Origin: Peromyscus leucopus | Lineage: Eukaryota; Chordata; Mammalia; Rodentia; Cricetidae | Direction: 5' to 3' | Assembly: GCF_004664715.2 (NCBI RefSeq) | Contig: NC_051066.1 | Coordinates: 85,108,736-85,172,735 of the forward strand | Length of the DNA stretch: 64,000 bases | Shown: in pieces, positions 57,846 to 64,000 of the stretch | Numbering within the stretch: the stretch's first letter is position 1 | Layout of the letters: each line of letters starts with the position of its first letter | Translations under genes and position numbers: made by a program | Notes under the pieces: generated by a model | The model's database searches: none | What the model was told of the DNA's origin: nothing | What the model saw: only the letters and a program-made list of their open reading frames with translations

Positions 57846-58334
57846 ACCAACTTTGTTTTTACCATTCAAGGGTTACCATATTCTTATTATTTCTGTCATC
57901 TATTATATAGTCATCATTTTGATGAGAAACTGGTCTTTTGAAATTCTTCAAAGCAAAAGAAAATGAACATAAAACAGTGGTGTTTATTGTGACTCTCTGA
58001 ACAATCATTTCTCTTGTACATATGGGACTTCCAGATTGGAGGAGGAACAGCTTTGTTTAGTTCTACCTTTTGAGACCACCCAAGAGTTCCAGCTGGAACA
58101 GTTCATTGGCTGTTTATCTGGACTGGGCCATAAGAGAAATCTCTCCCACATTTTCTCTGCTACTTTCTTGTATACTTTGCCTTTTTCTATAGTGTAGTGC
58201 CAAGAAATGGGTCCAAAACATGCAGTATGTGTCCTGAAGCTTGTCTACCCTCATGGACTTTTTCTTTCTTTTTATTTTTACTCTGGCTAGGGATTCCTGA
58301 ACTTTCTCTTTTCAAGTAACTAACTAATTAATTA
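57846..58334. other. Unannotated sequence
   Basis: Nothing recognised, apart from an (ATTA/ATTG)n-like run at 58322-58348 that borders the next L1. Confidence 0.4.
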
Positions 58335-58740
58335 ATTGATTGATTGATGGATCAAATTTTCCCAGCCCAATCACATTTTCCCTTCCTTGCCTCCTCTCCT
58401 TCCAGTCCCCACCTCCAACTCCCCATTCACTCTTCCTCTGTTCTCTTCAGAAAAAGGTAGACCTATCATGCATATGAGACAGCATATTAAGTTGTAGTGA
58501 TACTAGGTACCTCCTCTTCTATTAATGCTGGACCAGGCAACTAAGTATGAGGAAAGAATCCTAAAAGCAGGCAAGAGAGTCAGAGACAGCCCCTGTTCCC
58601 AATGTTAGGAGTCCCACAAGAAGACCAAGCTACCAATTGTAATGTATGTGCAGAAGACCTAAGTCAGTCCCATGCAAGCTCTCTGGTTGGTGTTAAAGTC
58701 TCTATGAGCCCTTATGAGGCCAGGTTAGTTGATTGGATGT
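58335..58740 (-). mobile_element. L1 3' UTR fragment (Lx-like)
   Basis: 'ctctgttctcttcagaaaaaggtagacc', 'ctggaccaggcaactaagtatgagg', 'cagagacagcccctgttcccaatg' and 'agtcccatgcaagctctc' are reverse-strand L1 3' UTR landmarks shared with 58905-59220. Confidence 0.85.
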
Positions 58741-58767
58741 AGACTGTTGCTGGGAGGTTTTTTTTTT

Positions 58768-58905
58768 TTTAACTTTTGGTTCTTTTGGGGAGCTTGCACC
58801 CAGCTCCCAAATGAATCACATACAGAGGCTTATTCTTTCTTATAAATGCTTGGCCTTAGCTTGGCTTGTTTCTTGCCAACTTTTCTTAACTTTAAATTAT
58901 TCCAT
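58768..58905 (-). mobile_element. LTR fragment (same family as 54834-55309)
   Basis: 'cacccagctcccaaatgaatcacatacagaggcttattc', 'aaatgcttggccttagcttggcttg' and 'cttaactttaaatta' match the R-U5 end of the LTRs of ERV copy 2. It is cut at both sides by L1 sequence. Confidence 0.8.
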
Positions 58906-60195
58906 CCTTTTATTACTTCCCCTTCAGCCTCCCTTCTGCCCCTCCATCAACTCCTCTGTTTCTGTTCAGAAAGGGGCAGGCCTTCCATGGGTGTCAACAA
59001 AGCATGACATATCAAGTTGAGGTAAGACTAAGCTTCTCTCTTTGTATTAAGGCTGGTCAAGGCAACCCAGTATGAGGAATAGGCTCCCAAAAGTCAGCCC
59101 AAGCATTAGGGACAGGCCCTGATCCCACTGCTAAGGAGTCCCATAGAAAGACTAAGCTACACAACTGTCACACATATGTAGAGGGCCTAGTTAGGTCCCA
59201 TGTGGGCACACTAGCTATTGGTCCAGAGTCTGTGAGCTCCTATGAGCCAAGGTTAGTTGTCTCTGTGGGTTCCCTTGTGATGACCTTGACCCCCTTGGCT
59301 GATACAATCTTTCCTCTCTCTTTTCAAAAGGATTCATGGAGCTTGGCCCCATGTTTGGCTGCAGATCTCTGCATCTATTTCCATCAGTTACTGGATGAAG
59401 GCTCTCTGGTGACTATTAGGGTAGTCACAATCTGATTACAGGAGATGGCCAGTTCAGGCACCCTTTCTAATATTGCTAGGAGTCTTAGCTGGGGCCATCC
59501 TTGTGATTCCTGGCATCAGGTTTCTCCCTGACTCTGAAATGCCCCCCCCCCTGAAATGCTCCCCACCCAGATCAAGACATCTTTTTCATTACTTTCCCCC
59601 TAGATCTCACCCTCAACCCACCCAACATGACCCCTCATGTGCCCATCCCTCCCCACCCCACCTGCCTGTGCTGCTCCCAGTTTACTCAGGAGATCTCTTC
59701 TATTTTCCCTTCCCAGGGAAATCCATGTGTCCCTTTTTGGCCCTCCTTGTTACATAGCCTCTCTTGGGCTGTGGATTGTAGCATGGTTATAATTTACTTT
59801 ACAGCTAATATTCCTTTATGAGTGAGTACATATCATGCTTGTCTTTCTGGATCTGGGTTGCCTCATAAAAACTAAAAGCTTCCGTAAGGCAAAAGACACT
59901 GTCAATAAGACAAAGCCTAAAGAATGGAAAAGATCTTCACCAATGCCACAACTGACAGAAGGCTGATCTTCAAAATATATAAAGAACTCAAGAAACTAGA
60001 CATCAAAATACCAAATAATCCAATTAAGAAATGGAATACGGATTTAAACAGAATTCTCAACAGAAGAATCTTAAATGGCTGAGATATACTTAAAGAATTG
60101 TTCAACACCCCTAGTCATCAGGGAAATGCAAATCAAAATGACTCTGAGATACCGCCTTATGCTTGTCAGAAAAGCTATGATCAAAACCACTGATG
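58905..60195 (-). mobile_element. L1 with 5' inversion and deletion at the junction
   Basis: 58905-59866 is L1 in minus orientation: 3' UTR, then the end of ORF2 up to 'gatctgggttgcctca'. 59868-60195 is L1 ORF2 in plus orientation ('tcaaaatatataaagaactcaagaaactagacatcaaaata', 'gttcaacacccctagtcatcagggaaatgcaaatcaaaatg'), normally located upstream of the other piece. Several hundred bp of ORF2 that should separate them are absent. This is the layout of twin-primed L1 integration with loss at the junction. Confidence 0.85.
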
Positions 60196-60197
60196 GC

Positions 60198-60380
60198 AGC
60201 TGGGCAGTGGTGGCGCATGCCTTTAATGTTAGCACTTGGGAGGTAGAGCCAGGTGGATCTCTATGAGTTTGAGGCCAGCCTAGTCTACAGAGCAAGATCC
60301 AGGACAGGCACCAAAGCTACATGAGAAACCCTGTCTCAAAACAAACAAACAAACAAACAAACAAACAAACAAACAAACAC
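60198..60380 (+). mobile_element. B1 SINE with (AAAC)n tail
   Basis: Forward B1: 'gctgggcagtggtggcgcatgcc', 'gttagcacttgggaggtagag', 'tccaggacaggcaccaaagct', 'gagaaaccctgtctc', then about ten AAAC units. It lies at the outer edge of the inverted L1 arm. Confidence 0.95.
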
Positions 60381-62504
60381 CCTTAAATTACCAATGATTG
60401 ATAGATGGTTTTGTAGAACACATTCTTCTTCAATTTGAGGTACATTAAAAAGACTAAAAATGTTGGTCAGATCAAAAGTAATGTGTCTTATGTATTTATT
60501 TATGAAATAAAAATTGTACCTTTTATAATCATGAAAATATTCTTAGAGATAAGAGCATATAACAACAAAGATACATTTAAGTATGAAAGTAAGGACAGGA
60601 TTATAGGCAATGCTTTCATTTTTTTTACTCCTCTCTTTCTCCTTTCTGTTTTTTTTTTCTTGTTTGTTAGTTCCTGTAACATTATTGGGCACTTCATGCA
60701 AAGTAATAAAAATTGAAATAAAAAAAATGTGTTATACCTCCTTTATTTGAAATGTATTATTAAAAAGCTGCCTATTATATGTATTGTGAAATGGTAACTT
60801 AATAGCTTTATAACATCAAACAGTATCAATCTTATAATTAAACACTGAATATTGAGATAGATACAAATTATTATTTTAATTTTTCATATATTTATATTCA
60901 ATTTTTGTGTCAGTGTTTGGGTTAAGACAAGAAACAATCAGGCAACTATCCACATGTTACAAACTAGCACTTGATGAGACAAAATGTTACTAAACAAATT
61001 ATTCTAATGACTACATAACATTAAATTAAACTGGATAATACAGTAAATCCCGTTAACAAAAAGCAGCTCAGACAATAATCATATTTGCAATTGATACATA
61101 TTTTCCAGGCAAGCTATAATATTTCACTTTAGGAACTATTGAAAAATATTTGAAGATTAAATTCCAAACATCTGTAACATGTCTATGTCAAATTCTCCTA
61201 ATTGCCTGTGGTTATTTTGAAATCTTGCTAGACATTCTCAATTTAACAGCAGGGGTGGCACAAAATGTTTTCTTGGCAAAAGAGTTGAAGTCCTGGATCT
61301 CAAATAAAGTCTGATATAGTCTCTTTCAGTGACTTTGGAAAACTTAATTCACCTCTCTATGATATACAATTTTCTAACATGAAATCAAAGAGAGAATATA
61401 GCCTTTTAGGCTTTCCTATTTCCAAAATCACCTACAAGAACTCCAAAAATAAAGATCTTATTTTGGTCCAACTATTGCCAGTGATAAAGTAAATGATTGC
61501 TTACTTAGTTTGTAAATGAGATTCTGGCTCCAAAGGTGACTCTTTCTGGTCTTAGACATGAAAAATACTTCGAGGATTTCAGTGAATCAAGACATACTAT
61601 TTTCAGAAAGGACCCAACTTAATCCAGTCAGCTCTGTGGTTTCTGGTTATGCTTGCAGCTTATGATTTTTGGGTCTACAATATAAACGCAAGGCACCAGC
61701 AAACTGGTCATAGTACTTATGATGTTTGAGGGACTGGATTGGGAAAAAATGGAAACACAAAAACAATACATTTTTTTTTTCAAAATGCTATATTTTGCTA
61801 AGACTTCTCAATCCAAAAACGTTTTGCAAAATCAACAGTGACACATGACAGTCTTTAGTAGCAGCCTGTGAAAATATTGTATAAAACACATAGATTGGAA
61901 ATTTCAAAAATATTTAAGCTATGTTATAGACTTCTAACGCAAGAGAGTTATTTTCAATATATTCTCTCTGTCACAAATCCTCCTGATTATATCTTATTTC
62001 AAATTCTGTTGTGGAGACATTTCTACAACTTGATTCTTTTCCAGTTTGGCTTTGTTTGAAAGCAAACAGCATTAAAAAAAATTTTGTTTGCTTTAAGTAA
62101 TGCCAGTAAATTCCTGATTGGCCAGGAAGAGCAATGATTTATTATGAGAATTGAGCAATTTTTCTCAAATGAAAAGTTTAGCAAAAAATTTTCATTCTAA
62201 AAGAATCATATGAAATTCTAAGATTTAGTAATAGTTATTATCTGCATTTTCTACCCCTCTATGTAACAGCTCAACTATTAAATTATGCAGCAGAAAATAA
62301 GCTGCAATGGATTATTGTAATTAATCACAGCCAGTTTAAATGATTACATTTCATTTTTGAAAAATTATGCAAATTTTATAAAAGGCAAATGTTAAAGATA
62401 CATTATACAGTGAATTCATCTTGCAAATATATAACTATACAAAGAAGCTGAGTGATAAAATGGAGTGATTTTAATTTTTAGTGTTTTAATACATTTACTT
62501 ATTT
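60381..62504. other. AT-rich, nearly repeat-free stretch with candidate conserved elements
   Basis: No recognised interspersed repeat over about 2.1 kb. Near 62230-62400 there is an octamer-type ATGCAAAT (62368), a homeodomain-like 'gtaattaatcac' (62319) and several TAAT cores. Whether these matter cannot be judged without other species. Confidence 0.4.
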
Positions 62505-62660
62505 ATGAGTGTTTGTAAATGTGTATACGCACAGGCCACTGCATGCATATGGAAACCAGAGGACAACTTGTGGGAGTCAGTTCTCCATGTGGGTCATGGA
62601 AATTGAACTTAGGATAACAGATTTGGCAACAAACATCCTTGCCAGCTGGACCATATATCT
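62505..62660 (-). mobile_element. B3 SINE
   Basis: 'ccagaggacaacttgtgggagtcagttctc', 'catgtgggtcatggaaattgaact' and 'ccttgccagctggacc' are the reverse-strand B3 body and head. Confidence 0.85.
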
Positions 62661-64000
62661 GTGGTCCTAGTATTTGATTTTATGTTATAAAATTTATGCA
62701 AAAATATAGTATTTTAATAACAAAAAGTAACAATAAAATGATCATTTTATACAAACATCATCACATTGGCTGTGAATTCTGCAGATACAGTGTATTTTCT
62801 GTATAATGAACTTGCATAAGTTTAATATTGTCCAAACTAAGCAACTAGAATAAGGTTAGAATAGTAAATTTTTACTCACAAGTCAAAATGGTGATTTTTA
62901 CTTCCTACAAACAGCACTGCCCACTGTTGTCCAAATATGTCGCTGTGGGGAACATTTCCTATTAAAACAGCCACTCTAAAGAAACTTTGGGAAAGAAGTA
63001 GTTGGCAACTCTGACAGCAATGCACAATGTTTCATTTCTCTTAATACTATTGCCATATTCGTTGTTTATTCTCTCTTGTCCCTGTACTCCAACTTCCTTT
63101 GTTTTTCCTTTGTCACTACTTGCTTTTAAGCTGCCTTAATTCTTTCTACAGCAAAAGCTGAACGTAAATATATAATTGGAGCAAAACTATACGTATATGC
63201 TAGACTATGTGAGGAAACTACAGAGTGTTCAGTTTGACTTTGGGGCAGACTCCATGTTCTAAGCATACATGTGTCAGGAAACTCATCACACTCCTTTTCT
63301 CTATTAGCTGCTTAGGTTTCTAGCAGAGACTCATGAGCTATAATCACATCTCAACGTATCTAGTCTTCTCTTACCCACAGCAGGATTCCTACCCATTCAA
63401 TGAGAAGTTGGATCATAGATAACTATTTCTCAGTTTAAGAAGGCACAGCGAGGTGTTAATTTTGTCCACATGCCACATGGCACAGTTTGATAGTAAAAAA
63501 GGCATCAGCAGTCCCATTCCTTCAATGAGTTCCCTTTCCTCTTCCAGGCCTCTTCAGTTGCCTGGAGACATCATCATTCATGCACTAAGCCATTCCATGG
63601 TATCTCAAGTAGTCACATGTGAACCAGATGCAGGAAATGGAGACATTTCAAGCTTCCATAATAATTACCTTTATTCTCCTTCTCCATTTTGAAAACATTT
63701 TGCTTAAACCCTTGAATGGTGGTTATTCAATCTCAAACCTCTGCAATTAAAAAAAAAAAAACTGAGTTTGCTAGATTATATTTGAAAATTAGAGACCCTT
63801 TTCTTTGGCCTTATTTTTTAACAACCAGTTTCCTTAGAGATCAAGGTTTTGTTTTATATGAGGGAACACCATGCTGACACAGTTAAAATTGGCTCCAAGA
63901 ACAGAAAAGGTGAGTTGAATAGTTTTATTGATTCAACTTTTTGTGAATGGATTTGAAAGTTTAGAAAATACAGCTGCATTCATAACCTCGAGCAATTTTC
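62661..64000. other. Unannotated sequence
   Basis: No gene or interspersed repeat recognised. A T-rich/pyrimidine stretch lies at 63060-63140 and an A12 run near 63748. A 79-codon frame (63453-63692) has no recognisable domain. Confidence 0.4.

Overview
The window reads as non-coding DNA from a cricetid rodent (deer-mouse, vole or hamster group; Peromyscus-like is my best guess). Three things point there: B1 SINEs of the cricetid type (for example 15920-16075), rodent L1 (Lx-like) 3' UTRs, and class II retroviral LTRs of the MYSERV/mys kind. I found no exon, RNA gene, CRISPR array or bacterial feature that I could defend. Almost all open frames are chance frames or lie inside repeats. Repeat family names come from remembered consensus features, not from a library search.

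Layout. 1-3.5 kb: a decayed reverse-orientation A-tailed rodent repeat, split by two LTR insertions, then an old MaLR LTR. 4.8-9.7 kb: B1, a URR1-like DNA element, a class I LTR, a B3 with a TG tract, another B1, and a truncated gag-bearing endogenous retrovirus (ERV copy 1). 9.8-19 kb: mostly unique sequence with ID, MIR, MER5A and B1 pieces and a second copy of the 1-2.7 kb repeat, again carrying an LTR. 19.1-21.5 kb: a B1 and then two L1 segments, one with the reverse-transcriptase FADD motif and its own B1 insertion. 23-32.3 kb: SINEs, an L1 insertion built as a large inverted repeat (27606-28837), an old L1 in each orientation and a small nested L1 tail. 33-40 kb: microsatellites, SINEs, L1 tails and long unique stretches.

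40.1-43.1 kb: a 5'-inverted L1 whose inverted arm was later split by a 1057-bp solo LTR, followed by another LTR. 43.9-50.9 kb: URR1-like copies, SINEs and L1 pieces. 51.2-55.3 kb: a minus-strand retrovirus-like element (ERV copy 2) with an L1 nested in its 3' LTR. 55.5-60.4 kb: a SINE with a compound microsatellite, unique sequence, further L1 pieces and a 5'-inverted L1 ending in a B1. 60.4-64 kb: AT-rich, nearly repeat-free DNA that could hold conserved regulatory elements.

The main value of the window is its layered insertion history. Several insertions have visible target-site duplications and can be ordered in time. The two related ERVs share gag nucleocapsid and 3' tail sequence with no room for pol between them, which suggests a non-autonomous family. 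No new cellular system is evident.
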